From Sporichthyaceae bacterium (GTDB lineage Bacteria > Actinomycetota > Actinomycetes > Sporichthyales > Sporichthyaceae), in contig DATASX010000036.1 of NCBI GenBank assembly GCA_036269075.1, positions 1 through 64,000 of the forward strand: DNA of 64,000 nucleotides, in the 5' to 3' direction. The position numbers and the translations under genes were made by a program. The notes under the pieces were generated by a model. That model saw only the letters and a list, made by a program, of their open reading frames with translations, did not search any database and had not been told where the DNA came from. The first letter of the stretch is position 1; each line of letters begins with the position of its first letter. This document shows, one piece after another, positions 17,484-25,787 of this stretch.

Positions 17484-18098
17484 ATGACAGGCACGACCGA
17501 CCGCAAGCGCGTGAACGAACTGCTCGAGGAGCACGGCATCACCTACGCGGCACAGGTCGGGATCCGGCTGCGCGACAAGCCCGCGCCGCTGTATCAGTTG
17601 CTGGTGCTGGTCACCTTGCTGAGCAAGCCGATCAGCGCCGATCTGGCGGTGGCCGGGACCCGTGAGTTGCTCGGCGCCGGATACCGGACGCCGCGGCGGA
17701 TGAACGCCGCGACCTGGCAGCATCGCGTCGACGCGCTGACCCGCGGGCACTACCGCCGTTACGACGAGAGCACCGCGACCAGACTCGGCGAGGCCGCGCA
17801 GTGGTTGTTGGACAACCACCGAGGTGACCTGCGCCGATTGGCCCAGGACGCGGGCCAAGAACCCCACCGCGTCGCCGAGGCGCTGCAGCAGATTCCCGGC
17901 ATCGGCCCGACCGGCGCGCACATCTACCTGCGCGAGGCGCAGGCGGTCTGGCCGTGGCTGCGTCCCTACGTCGACGAGAAGGTGCGCGACGCCGCCCGTG
18001 GCCTCGATCTGCCTTCCTCGACCCGCGCGTTGCGCGACTTGGCGGGCACCGACGACCTGTCGAGGTTGGGCGCCGCCCTGATCCGGGCCGCGGCCTGA
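17484..18098 (+). CDS. HhH-GPD (endonuclease III-like) protein, probably divergent
   Basis: 204 aa, ATG with AAGGTGAG. It aligns in pattern with the Nth/MutY fold: helical start, LYQLLVLVTLLSKPIS, a helix-hairpin-helix IPGIGPTGAHIYLREAQ near residue 138 and an Asp in YVDEKV near 160. The hairpin Lys used by Nth for beta-lyase chemistry (usual GxGxKTA) is Thr here, and the C-terminal four-Cys Fe-S loop is absent. It may be a monofunctional glycosylase or only a DNA-binding relative. Confidence 0.72.
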   Translation: MTGTTDRKRVNELLEEHGITYAAQVGIRLRDKPAPLYQLLVLVTLLSKPISADLAVAGTRELLGAGYRTPRRMNAATWQHRVDALTRGHYRRYDESTATRLGEAAQWLLDNHRGDLRRLAQDAGQEPHRVAEALQQIPGIGPTGAHIYLREAQAVWPWLRPYVDEKVRDAARGLDLPSSTRALRDLAGTDDLSRLGAALIRAAA

Positions 18099-18114
18099 TT
18101 GCCTGCCAGATTGC

Positions 18115-18408
18115 TCAGCCGGTTCGCGGCCAGTTCGCGGGGCCGGTCCGCCCCGCAACCGCTCGGGACAGTTCATCGGACAGCTCGGTCCACGCGGGCC
18201 GCGCGGACAGGTCCAGCCAGGATCCGTCCCGCAGCAACAGGTGCAGCGCGGCTCGCGACAGCCGAACCGTCCGACCCAAGGCGTAGCCGACCAACCAGGT
18301 CGGCCCGGCGATCAGCGGATTGCGCGCCGAGCACCATGCGGGAGGGCCGCTCGAAACTTCCGTCGGGGCGCTTAAATTAACAGCGGGATCGATTCCGGAA
18401 CTTGTCAT
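18115..18408 (-). CDS. Small hypothetical protein
   Basis: 97 aa, ATG with AAGGAG eleven bases upstream. No recognised domain. After a disordered start there is NPLIAGPTWLVGYALGRTVRLSRAALHLLLRDGSWLDL in outline, with one weak hydrophobic helix (GPTWLVGYALG), then an acidic-amphipathic helix. A GGGTAG box at 18452-18457 gives a plausible 37-nt leader, so it may belong to the stress regulon. Convergent with the HhH gene. Confidence 0.5.
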   Translation of the reverse strand: MTSSGIDPAVNLSAPTEVSSGPPAWCSARNPLIAGPTWLVGYALGRTVRLSRAALHLLLRDGSWLDLSARPAWTELSDELSRAVAGRTGPANWPRTG

Positions 18409-18451
18409 GCCGGGCTACTCCTTCACAACTTCGCCCACTCCGCCCCGTGCC

Positions 18452-18457
18452 CTACCC
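18452..18457 (-). promoter_or_regulatory. Possible SigB/SigF-type -10 box
   Basis: GGGTAG on the minus strand 44 bp before the ATG at 18408, spaced so that the transcript includes its AAGGAG ribosome site. No GNNT at 14-16 bp. Confidence 0.3.
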
Positions 18458-18514
18458 AGGCAGTGATCGTCTCGCACCGTTGATCAGCGAAAAATTCAGG
18501 TGACCCGGGTCACG

Positions 18515-19759
18515 TCAGGCCAGTTCGAAGATCGCGGCCAGTCCCTGGCCGCCGCCGATGCACATGGTCTCGAGCCCGTAGCGGGCGCCGCGGCGCTGCA
18601 TCTCCCGGGAGAGGGTGGCCAGGATGCGTCCGCCCGTGGCCCCGACCGGGTGGCCCATCGAGATGCCCGAGCCGTTGACGTTCATCCGCGCGAAGTCCTC
18701 CCGCGTGAAGCCCCACTCCCGGGTGCAGGCCAGCACCTGGGCGGCGAAGGCCTCGTTGAGCTCGATCAGGTCGATGTCCGCGAGCTTCAACCCCGCCGCC
18801 GACAGCGCCTTCGCAGTCGCCGGAACCGGCCCGATGCCCATGGTTGCCGGGGGAACACCGGCCACCGCCCAGGACACCAGTCGCACCAGTGGCCGCAGGC
18901 CGAGCTCCTCGGCGGTCGCCCGACTGGTCACGACGCAGATCGCCGCGCCGTCGTTCTGACCCGAGGCGTTGCCCGCCGTGACGGTTGCCTCCGGGTCGCT
19001 GCGACCGAGCACCGGCTTCAGCTTCGCCAGGGCCTCGAGGTTCGAGTCCGGGCGGATGTGCTCGTCGGCGTCGACGAGGACCGAGCCCTTTCGCCCGGGC
19101 ACGGTGACCGGGACGATCTCCTCGGCGAACAACCCGCCGTCGCGCGCCGCGGTGGCCCGACGGTGGCTCTCCACCGCGAACTCGTCCTGCTCGACCCGGG
19201 CGATGGAGTACTCGCGGCGCAGGTTCTCGGCGGTCTCCAGCATCCCGCCGGGCACCGGGTGGTTGACCCCGCCGGCGGTGACCCGGCCGCGGGCCAGTGC
19301 GTCGTGCAGCATCACGCCGCCCGCTCCCTTGGCGCCCCAGCGCATCGACGTCGAGTAGAACGCGGCGTTCGACATCGACTCCGCGCCCCCGGCCAGCACG
19401 ATCTCGCAGGCACCGGTGCCGACCTGCATCGCCGCGTAGAGCACGGCCTGCAGACCCGATCCGCACCGCCGGTCGAGTTGCAACCCGGTGACCGTGACCG
19501 GCAACCCGGCGTCCAGGGCCGCGACCCGACCGATCGCCGGGGCGTCCATCGTCGGGTAGCAGTTGCCGAGCACGACGTCGTCGATGCGGTCGACGGGCAA
19601 TCCGGTGCGCTCGACCAGCGCGCGGATCACGGTGGCGGCGAGTTCGTGGGCCGCCAGCGGCGCCAACGAACCACCGAAGGCCCCGACGGGCGTGCGCAGC
19701 GGCTCGCAGACGACGACATCGGACCCGGCGGGCGCGTTGTTCACCATGCTCCTGAACAT
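18515..19759 (-). CDS. Acetyl-CoA acetyltransferase (thiolase)
   Basis: 414 aa. It has all thiolase landmarks: nucleophilic Cys in LDRRCGSGLQA near residue 98, GAESMSNA, NASGQNDGA, the His of NEAFAAQ, GHPVGATGGR near 363 and the second Cys in CIGGGQG near 393. It catalyses the CoA-dependent thiolytic cleavage of 3-oxoacyl-CoA, or the reverse condensation. The second in-frame ATG at 19747 is a possible alternative start. Last gene of a minus-strand run; it probably performs the final beta-oxidation step of the adjacent pathway. Confidence 0.93.
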   Translation of the reverse strand: MFRSMVNNAPAGSDVVVCEPLRTPVGAFGGSLAPLAAHELAATVIRALVERTGLPVDRIDDVVLGNCYPTMDAPAIGRVAALDAGLPVTVTGLQLDRRCGSGLQAVLYAAMQVGTGACEIVLAGGAESMSNAAFYSTSMRWGAKGAGGVMLHDALARGRVTAGGVNHPVPGGMLETAENLRREYSIARVEQDEFAVESHRRATAARDGGLFAEEIVPVTVPGRKGSVLVDADEHIRPDSNLEALAKLKPVLGRSDPEATVTAGNASGQNDGAAICVVTSRATAEELGLRPLVRLVSWAVAGVPPATMGIGPVPATAKALSAAGLKLADIDLIELNEAFAAQVLACTREWGFTREDFARMNVNGSGISMGHPVGATGGRILATLSREMQRRGARYGLETMCIGGGQGLAAIFELA

Positions 19760-19805
19760 CTCACGGCCCGCGATCGGACCGGCCAGTGGGCTGCCTGACT
19801 GACCG

Positions 19806-21470
19806 TCAGGCCGCCGTGGTGGTCAGCAGAACCTCGCCGCTGTCGCCGTCGACGGTGATCTGCTGGCCCTCCCGGATCAGGGTGGTTCCGTGCTTCACGT
19901 TGACCACACAGGGGATCCCGATCTCGCGGGCCACGATCGCGGAGTGCGACATCGGGCCACCGACGTCGACGACCACCGCCGCGGCCTGGAAGAACAGCGC
20001 AGCCCAGGCCGGATCGGTGCCGCAGGCGACAATCACGTCCCCGTCGTCGAGTTCCACCTCGTCCGGGTCGAACACGATCCGGGCCCGGCCGGTGACCCGG
20101 CCGGGGGAGCCGGCCGCGCCGACCAGTCGATCGGTCGCGGTGTTCGTGGCGGCCGGGGGCAGGACGCCCAACGAACGCCACCGCTGCGCGGTGATCACCG
20201 ACAACGCCCCGGGTCGGGCGTCGATCATCTCCGGCAACGGCAGGTCGGCGGCCAACGCGTGGGTCCGTCGTCGGCGGGCGACCCGGGCGGCCAGGTCCTC
20301 GACCGGGGTTCCATCGAGTTCGCCGAGCAGTTCGCACAGGCGCAGGAAGTGCACGTCGGCGGCGGCCGCCAGTCGGCCAGTTTCCGCCAGCCGTCGTCCG
20401 GCTTCCCGGACCACCAACCGGATCGAGTGGGTGGCCAGTGCCATCGGCACCTTGCCGTTCTCCCGCCACCGGATGTGGGTCTCCGCCAGGCCGAGCAGCC
20501 GACCGAACACGAGCCAGCGCGGCCCAGCGGCCTGCCGCAGCGCGGCGCGCGCCCGCGCCCGGGTCGCCGCGGTCTGTTCGGCTCGGTCAGCCGCCGCCGC
20601 GCCGGCGACGAGCCGGTCGACCGTGGCCGGGTCGTCGCGCCACGGGTTGGCCGACAGCTCGAACTCGTTGAACCCGCGGAAGCCGTACTGGTCGAGGAAG
20701 TACTCGCGGTCCATCCGGCCGTGGGCGACCTCGCCGAGCGCGGCGGTGGCCTCGCGCATGTGGATGCCGCCCAGGCCGGTGACGGCCGAGGTCACCAGGG
20801 ACTGGGCGTCCGGACCCGCGAACTTCGCGGCGGCTTCGTTGACCTGCTTGAACAACGGCGCCGAGATCACGCTGGCCAGCACGTGCGGGACGCGGTAGCG
20901 CACGGCCTCGTCGTGGTGCGCCCGCAGTCGAGCGGTCAGCTCCGCGGCGGGTGCGGTCGACCAGTCGAGGGACAGATCGCGCCGTAGCCGCGCGTGCGCC
21001 TCGGCGCGGTAGGCCTGCGAGCGTTTGGGGTAGGTGCGCAATGCGCGGACGAAGTTGAAGCCGATCCGCGCCAACCTCAGCGGCCCGGCGCTCCTGGCCT
21101 GGGCCGTCCGCGGTGCGTCCGGATCCTCGACCACGCCGAAGTAATCGCCGTAGACTCCGGCTCGCGAGTAACCGGGCAGATTGTCGGCCATCGCCGCCGC
21201 GGGCTCGACGGTATAGGTGAACCAGCCGTAGAACACGGCGTTCCAGGTCCAGTCACCGTGGTCGGGTGCGACTCCCAGTTCGTCGGCGAACGCAACCCCG
21301 AGACCGCGTTCCTGCGGCAGCGCGATGAGTTCCTGGGTCAGCGGGGTGATCGGACGCGGCCACTGGTCGTTGGCGTTGGCCCGGGTGAACAGCGCCGAGT
21401 CGCGCGGCCAGGTGCACAGCTCGTCGTCGAGCTGTTCCTGGTAGCTCGCAAGGGCCGCTTCCTGGCTCAT
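19806..21470 (-). CDS. PEP-utilising enzyme mobile-domain protein lacking the ATP-grasp domain
   Basis: 554 aa, ATG start. Residues from about 455 to the end form a phosphohistidine swivel domain: GTDPAWAALFFQAAAVVVDVGG, catalytic-type His in GGPMSHSAIVAREIGIPCVV. PEP synthases and rifampin phosphotransferases have an N-terminal ATP-grasp domain, which is not visible here; instead there are about 430 largely helical residues (with WPRPITPLTQELIA near the start) as in the C-terminal part of such enzymes. It may act with a separate partner or have lost phosphotransfer. It is divergent from an SDR gene with the shared operator element between them. Confidence 0.78.
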   Translation of the reverse strand: MSQEAALASYQEQLDDELCTWPRDSALFTRANANDQWPRPITPLTQELIALPQERGLGVAFADELGVAPDHGDWTWNAVFYGWFTYTVEPAAAMADNLPGYSRAGVYGDYFGVVEDPDAPRTAQARSAGPLRLARIGFNFVRALRTYPKRSQAYRAEAHARLRRDLSLDWSTAPAAELTARLRAHHDEAVRYRVPHVLASVISAPLFKQVNEAAAKFAGPDAQSLVTSAVTGLGGIHMREATAALGEVAHGRMDREYFLDQYGFRGFNEFELSANPWRDDPATVDRLVAGAAAADRAEQTAATRARARAALRQAAGPRWLVFGRLLGLAETHIRWRENGKVPMALATHSIRLVVREAGRRLAETGRLAAAADVHFLRLCELLGELDGTPVEDLAARVARRRRTHALAADLPLPEMIDARPGALSVITAQRWRSLGVLPPAATNTATDRLVGAAGSPGRVTGRARIVFDPDEVELDDGDVIVACGTDPAWAALFFQAAAVVVDVGGPMSHSAIVAREIGIPCVVNVKHGTTLIREGQQITVDGDSGEVLLTTTAA

Positions 21471-21494
21471 CGAGTCGACACCCTTCCCGGCACG

Positions 21495-21513
21495 ATAAAT
21501 CGCTACCTAATAT
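21495..21513. promoter_or_regulatory. Shared operator-like element, copy A
   Basis: ATAAATCGCTACCTAATAT, read on the opposite strand as ATATTAGGTAGCGATTTAT. It sits between the divergent PEP-domain gene and SDR gene, 24 bp before the former. Extending it gives inverted arms CGCTA...TAGCG. Same core as copies B-F. Confidence 0.55.
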
Positions 21514-21555
21514 AGCGGTAAGCCGTGATGGCCACCACAAGCCGCAGGAGGCGCC

Positions 21556-22341
21556 GTGCAGCTGTCCGGGACGCACGCCCTGATCACTGGCGCCTCGCAC
21601 GGGATCGGGGTCGAGATCGCCCGGGAGTTCGCCGCGCGGGGCGCGCGGTTGACCTTGCTCGGTCGCGACAAGGACCGCCTGGCCGCGGTCGCCGACGAAC
21701 TCGGTGCCCGCGCCGTGGTCGCCGACCTGTCCGACCCGGACCGGTTGCGCCGCCTGATCGCCGAGGTCGAGGCCGGGCACGGACCGCTGGACGTGCTGGT
21801 CAACAACGCCGCTCTGACCGCGGTCTCCCCCGCCCAGCAAGCGGAATTCGGCGACGCGAGGCTGCTGATGGACGTCAATGCGGTGGCGCCGATGGAACTG
21901 TGCCGGGCTGTGTTGCCGGGAATGCTCGCCCGCCGCCGCGGCCATCTGGTCAACATCTCGACGCTGGCCGCGGTGAGCGCGGTCCCGGAGCTCGCCCTCT
22001 ACGGTGCCAGCAAGGCAGCGCTGCACCACTACACGTCCGTCCTGCAGCGCGATCTGAAGGGCACCGGGGTGCGCACCACGCTGGCCACGTTCGGCGAGGT
22101 GGCCGGGACGCACATGATGGAACAGGCGCGGCAGTCGGCGAGGATCGCCGCGGTATCGCGCCGGTTGGCCCGGGTGCTGCCGGTGCTGACCCCGGCCGAC
22201 GTGGCCCGGCAACTCACCGCCGCCGTGCAACGCGATGCCCGGGTGGTGACCATCCCGCGCCGGCTGAGCGGAGCCATCATGATCCGGAACCTGCCCAGCA
22301 CGCTGCAGGATCTCGTTTTCCTCGGCATCAAGCCGTCCTGA
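21556..22341 (+). CDS. SDR family NAD(P)-dependent oxidoreductase
   Basis: 261 aa, GTG start with GCAGGAGG five bases upstream. Rossmann motif TGASHGIG near residue 12, NNAALT, and the catalytic Ser/YxxxK in ISTLAAVSAV...LYGASK. A C-terminal extension past the core (ITPADVARQL-like segment, then RRLSGAIMIRNLPSTLQDLVF) could contact lipid substrate or membrane. It likely oxidises a secondary alcohol or reduces the ketone during catabolism of a hydrophobic substrate. Regulated through element A by position. Confidence 0.88.
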   Translation: MQLSGTHALITGASHGIGVEIAREFAARGARLTLLGRDKDRLAAVADELGARAVVADLSDPDRLRRLIAEVEAGHGPLDVLVNNAALTAVSPAQQAEFGDARLLMDVNAVAPMELCRAVLPGMLARRRGHLVNISTLAAVSAVPELALYGASKAALHHYTSVLQRDLKGTGVRTTLATFGEVAGTHMMEQARQSARIAAVSRRLARVLPVLTPADVARQLTAAVQRDARVVTIPRRLSGAIMIRNLPSTLQDLVFLGIKPS

Positions 22342-22363
22342 AAAAAAATCCATGCGCGATGGC
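22341..22363 (-). terminator. Possible rho-independent terminator of the minus-strand SDR operon
   Basis: On the minus strand a short hairpin CCATCGCGCATGG is followed by A and eight T residues. The stem is only 4 bp, so efficiency is doubtful. It lies right after the convergent SDR gene stops. Confidence 0.4.
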
Positions 22364-22383
22364 GGGATCCGCACGGGTTGCAT

Positions 22384-23172
22384 TCAGAGGAACCCGCTGC
22401 CACCGTCGACGTTGAGGTTCGCGCCGGTCACGTAGTTGTTCCGGGGCGAGGCCAGGAACGTCACGACGTCGGCGACATCGTGCGGCAGGCCGATGCGCCC
22501 GGTCTGCGCGCGGAAGCCACCCCGGGTGGCGATCCACTCCATCAGTGCGTCCGGGTCGTCGGGCACCCCTGGCGCATCGTGATCCCGTTTGGCACGCAAT
22601 TGGTCGGTGAACACAGCGCCCGGCGAGACGGTGTTCACCAGGATCTGCTCGGGTGCCAGGTCGATGGAGATCTGCTTGGTCAGCATGGCCAGGGCGGCCT
22701 TGGTCGAGGTGTACGCGATACGTTCCGACCCGGGCGCGCGGGTGGACATGGCGCCCAGGACGACCGCTCGGGCCCAGGACGCCCTGCGCAGCAAGGGAAG
22801 CGCGGCCCGTAGGCAACGCACCGGCCCCAGCGCCCCGAGGTCGTAGGCGGCGAGCCAGTCCGCGTCGGTGACCTCGTACCAGCGCACCCGCTGAGTCGGC
22901 GGTCCGGCGGCCACGACCAGCGTGTTCAACTCGCCCCAGGCGTCGGCGATCGCGACGAAAGCTGCGTCCACCGCGGCGGAATCGACGATGTCGGCGGCCA
23001 GGCCGAGGCATTCCGAACCGAGTTCCCGGGCCACCTCGGCGGCAGCCGCACCGTCGCGGGCCAGCACGGCGACCCGGGCGCCCTCACCGGCGAGGCGTTC
23101 CGCGCAGGCTCGCCCCATCCCCCGGGTGCCACCGACGACGCAGGCCGCGGCACCGGCCAGACCGAGGTCCAC
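22384..23172 (-). CDS. SDR family oxidoreductase
   Basis: 262 aa, GTG start, two bases after the upstream crotonase stop. Cofactor motif GGTRGMGRA near residue 14, catalytic IAYTSTK near 156, and C-terminal NYVTGANLNVDGGSGFL typical of FabG-like enzymes. The NNAG motif is changed to VVAAGPPT, a common variant. Probably a hydroxyacyl-CoA or alcohol dehydrogenase in the catabolic run 24999-22384 (LLM oxidoreductase, crotonase, SDR). Confidence 0.88.
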   Translation of the reverse strand: MDLGLAGAAACVVGGTRGMGRACAERLAGEGARVAVLARDGAAAAEVARELGSECLGLAADIVDSAAVDAAFVAIADAWGELNTLVVAAGPPTQRVRWYEVTDADWLAAYDLGALGPVRCLRAALPLLRRASWARAVVLGAMSTRAPGSERIAYTSTKAALAMLTKQISIDLAPEQILVNTVSPGAVFTDQLRAKRDHDAPGVPDDPDALMEWIATRGGFRAQTGRIGLPHDVADVVTFLASPRNNYVTGANLNVDGGSGFL

Positions 23173-23173
23173 C

Positions 23174-24013
23174 TCAAGCTCCGCGCAGGAAGTCCGGGGC
23201 CCGTTTCTCTCTCAGCGCGGCCAGACCCTCGCGCATGTCCGCGTGCTTCAGCGCCGCATTCATCTCCTCGACCGAGCGGGTGTACGCGCCGTCGAACGAG
23301 CCCCAGGCGTCGATCATCAACGCCCGTTTCATCGTGCGCAGCGACTCCCCCGAACTGTGCCGGGCGAGCCGCCGGGCGAACTCCGCCGCCATGGGCAGCA
23401 CATCGGTGTCGACTTGTTGCACCCAACCGAGCTCGCGGGCCCGCGCCCCATCGCAGACCTCGGCGGTGTAGAGCAACGTAGCGGCGTTCGTCAGTCCGAT
23501 CTGACGGGGCAACAGCCAGCCGATCCCGTACTCCGCAGGCAGGCCCAGCTTGGCGAACGAGGTCGTGATGCGGCAATCCGTGGCGGCGAACCGGAAGTCG
23601 CAGTAGGTGGCCAGCACGAAGCCGGCACCGGCGCAGGCCCCGTGCAACGCGGCCACGACGGGGGTGGAGATCAGCAGCGGGACGAGGTGATTGCGCCGCA
23701 TCCCCTCCGGCGCACCGTCCGGGTAGGGCGGCAGCGGCAGCTTCTCCGGGGTGTAGGCGCCGTTGGCCGAGTTGATGGCGTCCAGCGCTCCGCTGTCCGC
23801 ACCGACGCAGAAGTCGCGGCCCGCGCCGGTGAGCACGACAGCGCGGACGCCGGAGTCGATGTCCGCGTGGTGCAGCGCCCAGCGGTACTCGACGGCCATC
23901 CGCCCGGACCAGGCGTTGCGGCGGTCCGGCCGGTTCAACGTCACGGTCGCCACGCCGTCGGCCACGGAGTAGGCCAGCTCGGTGAACTCCTCCGGGGGCA
24001 GGGTTTCGGTCAC
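23174..24013 (-). CDS. Enoyl-CoA hydratase/isomerase (crotonase) family
   Basis: 279 aa from the GTG at 24013, which overlaps the upstream stop as GTGA; the frame upstream is an accidental extension. Crotonase features are VTLNRPDRRNAW near residue 26, the oxyanion-hole segments GRDFCVGADSGAL and LHGACAGAGFVLATYCDFRFAA, and PAEYGIGWLLPRQIG. Many hydratases have Glu at both catalytic positions; here the second is within GLPAEYG. It probably hydrates an enoyl-CoA in the adjacent pathway. Confidence 0.88.
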   Translation of the reverse strand: MTETLPPEEFTELAYSVADGVATVTLNRPDRRNAWSGRMAVEYRWALHHADIDSGVRAVVLTGAGRDFCVGADSGALDAINSANGAYTPEKLPLPPYPDGAPEGMRRNHLVPLLISTPVVAALHGACAGAGFVLATYCDFRFAATDCRITTSFAKLGLPAEYGIGWLLPRQIGLTNAATLLYTAEVCDGARARELGWVQQVDTDVLPMAAEFARRLARHSSGESLRTMKRALMIDAWGSFDGAYTRSVEEMNAALKHADMREGLAALREKRAPDFLRGA

Positions 24014-24999
24014 GACAACGCCTCCCGCACTGCGCGCAGGTCGTCGAGCTGGTCGGGCAGATCCGGCTTGCGCAGCTCGAGCACGAGTTCGTCGACGCCG
24101 GCCGCGACGTAGCGGGCCGCCCGTTCGCGGATGCGGTCGCGGGAGCCGAACAGTCCGACGGCATCGGCGTATCCGGCGTCCACGGCGGCCTTCGCCGCAC
24201 GCCGGTCGCCGGCCGACCACCGCTCCCGCACTTCGTCGACCATCGCGCCGTGTCCCATCGCCCGGGCCGCGGCGGCGTAGAACTCGCCCATGCCGCCCAG
24301 GTACAACGCGGACCAGCCCCGTTCCAAATCCCACAACGCGGGCAGGTCCGGGCCGACCGCAACCGGGCAGGTGGGCGCGACCGCGACGGCGCGACCGGCC
24401 GACGCCGTGCGGAATGCAGCAGCGAGCTCTGCGTCGTGGTCGGGTGAGTACGGGGTCGGAACCCAGCCGTCGGCCAGCTCAGCGGTCAGCCGTTGGTTAC
24501 GGTCGCCGAGCGCGCCCACGTAGACCGGCACCGGCGGCACCTTGTTGGGCAACGCCGTGCGCAGTGCGCGGTGCGTGCCGAGCGGGACCGTGACCGTGGC
24601 GCCGGCGTACGCAACCCTCTCGCCGGCCACCACCGCGCGCAGCACCGCGACGGTGTCCCGGATCCGTTCGACGGGTCGTTCGAACGGCACACCGTGCCAA
24701 CCCTCGACGACGTTCGGTCCGGACGTGCCCAGCCCGAGCCGGAAGCGCCCGTCGGAGAGGCTCGCCATGGTGGCCGCGGCCGCGGCGGTCGCGGCCGGGG
24801 TGCGGGCGAACACCGACGCGACGTGCGTGCCGAGCGCGATGCGTCGGGTCCGGGCGGCGCACCAGCCGAGCACGGCGAACGCGTCGACGCCCCACGGCTC
24901 GGTGATCCAGAACCCGTCGTAGCCGAGGTTCTCGGCCGCGCGCAGCAACGGTTCCAACGTCGCGGAGTCGGCGTATCGGACACGTACGGACAGGCGCAT
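24010..24999 (-). CDS. LLM class F420-dependent oxidoreductase
   Basis: 329 aa, ATG start. Luciferase-like (alpha/beta)8 barrel: GYDGFWITEPWGVDAFAVLGW, RRIALGTHVASVFARTPA, MASLSDGRFRLGLGTSGP and a C-terminal VAAGVDELVLEL. The GLGTSGP and GTHV motifs are typical of actinobacterial F420-dependent members. It could reduce an enone or oxidise an alcohol of the substrate. Its ATG is 18 bp from the start of a divergent GntR regulator, the likely controller. Confidence 0.87.
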   Translation of the reverse strand: MRLSVRVRYADSATLEPLLRAAENLGYDGFWITEPWGVDAFAVLGWCAARTRRIALGTHVASVFARTPAATAAAAATMASLSDGRFRLGLGTSGPNVVEGWHGVPFERPVERIRDTVAVLRAVVAGERVAYAGATVTVPLGTHRALRTALPNKVPPVPVYVGALGDRNQRLTAELADGWVPTPYSPDHDAELAAAFRTASAGRAVAVAPTCPVAVGPDLPALWDLERGWSALYLGGMGEFYAAAARAMGHGAMVDEVRERWSAGDRRAAKAAVDAGYADAVGLFGSRDRIRERAARYVAAGVDELVLELRKPDLPDQLDDLRAVREALS

Positions 25000-25017
25000 C
25001 GCTCAGCCGCCCGTACG

Positions 25018-25776
25018 ATGACTCGCGTGACCGAACCTGCGGCTCTTCCGGTACCCAAGGCGGCCGAGGTCGTCGCGGCGCAGCTGCGCCGGGAGATTGT
25101 GCTGGGTACCCGCGCCGAGGGCGAGATGCTGCCGCCCGAGGCCGAGATGACCGCCGAGCTCGAGGTGTCGCGCCCGACGCTGCGGCAGGCGCTGCGGATC
25201 CTGGAGACCGAGCGACTGGTCACCGTGCAGCGCGGGCGCCGCGGCGGCACTCGAGTCAACCGGCCATCGGCCAAGGTCGCCGGTCGCTACCTCGGCAACG
25301 TGCTGATGTTCCACGCCACAACGCTGAACGACGTCCACACCGCGCGGCTGATGCTGGAACCGGCCGCGGTCGCCGAGCTCGCGGTGCGCCCACCGAGCAA
25401 GGACCAGTTGGACAGCCTGCGCGACCTGCTCGCGCAGACCCGCAACGAGACCGACCCAGCGATCCTCTGCGCGGTCGGCGGCCGGTTCCACACCGCTCTG
25501 GTCGCACTGGCCGGCAGCCCGGCGTTGGCCCTGTTCCAGGAGCTGGTCCAGCAACTGATCGACGCGCACAGCGCCCGGTTCGAGAACCAGCGCGCCCGCA
25601 ACCGGGAGCCGTCGCGATCCGGGGAACTCCTCGACGCGCACGAGCAGGTGATCGTGCTGATCGCGGCGGGCGACACGACCAACGCCGCCCGCTGCTGGCG
25701 CGAGCACCTGGAGTCGATCCAGCGTCGGCTGGCCGCCACCGTGGACACGGCCACCGTGCTCGACCTGGAGATCTGA
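25018..25776 (+). CDS. GntR family regulator, FadR/FCD subfamily
   Basis: 252 aa from ATG 25018; a GTG at 25027 is also possible and neither has a clear ribosome site, so the transcript may be leaderless. The N-terminal winged HTH is LPPEAEMTAELEVSRPTLRQALRILETERLVTVQRGRRGGTRV in outline; the C-terminal FCD domain shows its metal-type residues in GRFHTALVALAGS and DAHEQVIVLI. It resembles the GntR at 41653 in length and layout. It likely controls the divergent LLM-crotonase-SDR operon in response to an acid or acyl-CoA. Confidence 0.9.
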   Translation: MTRVTEPAALPVPKAAEVVAAQLRREIVLGTRAEGEMLPPEAEMTAELEVSRPTLRQALRILETERLVTVQRGRRGGTRVNRPSAKVAGRYLGNVLMFHATTLNDVHTARLMLEPAAVAELAVRPPSKDQLDSLRDLLAQTRNETDPAILCAVGGRFHTALVALAGSPALALFQELVQQLIDAHSARFENQRARNREPSRSGELLDAHEQVIVLIAAGDTTNAARCWREHLESIQRRLAATVDTATVLDLEI

Positions 25777-25787
25777 CAGCCCGTCAG

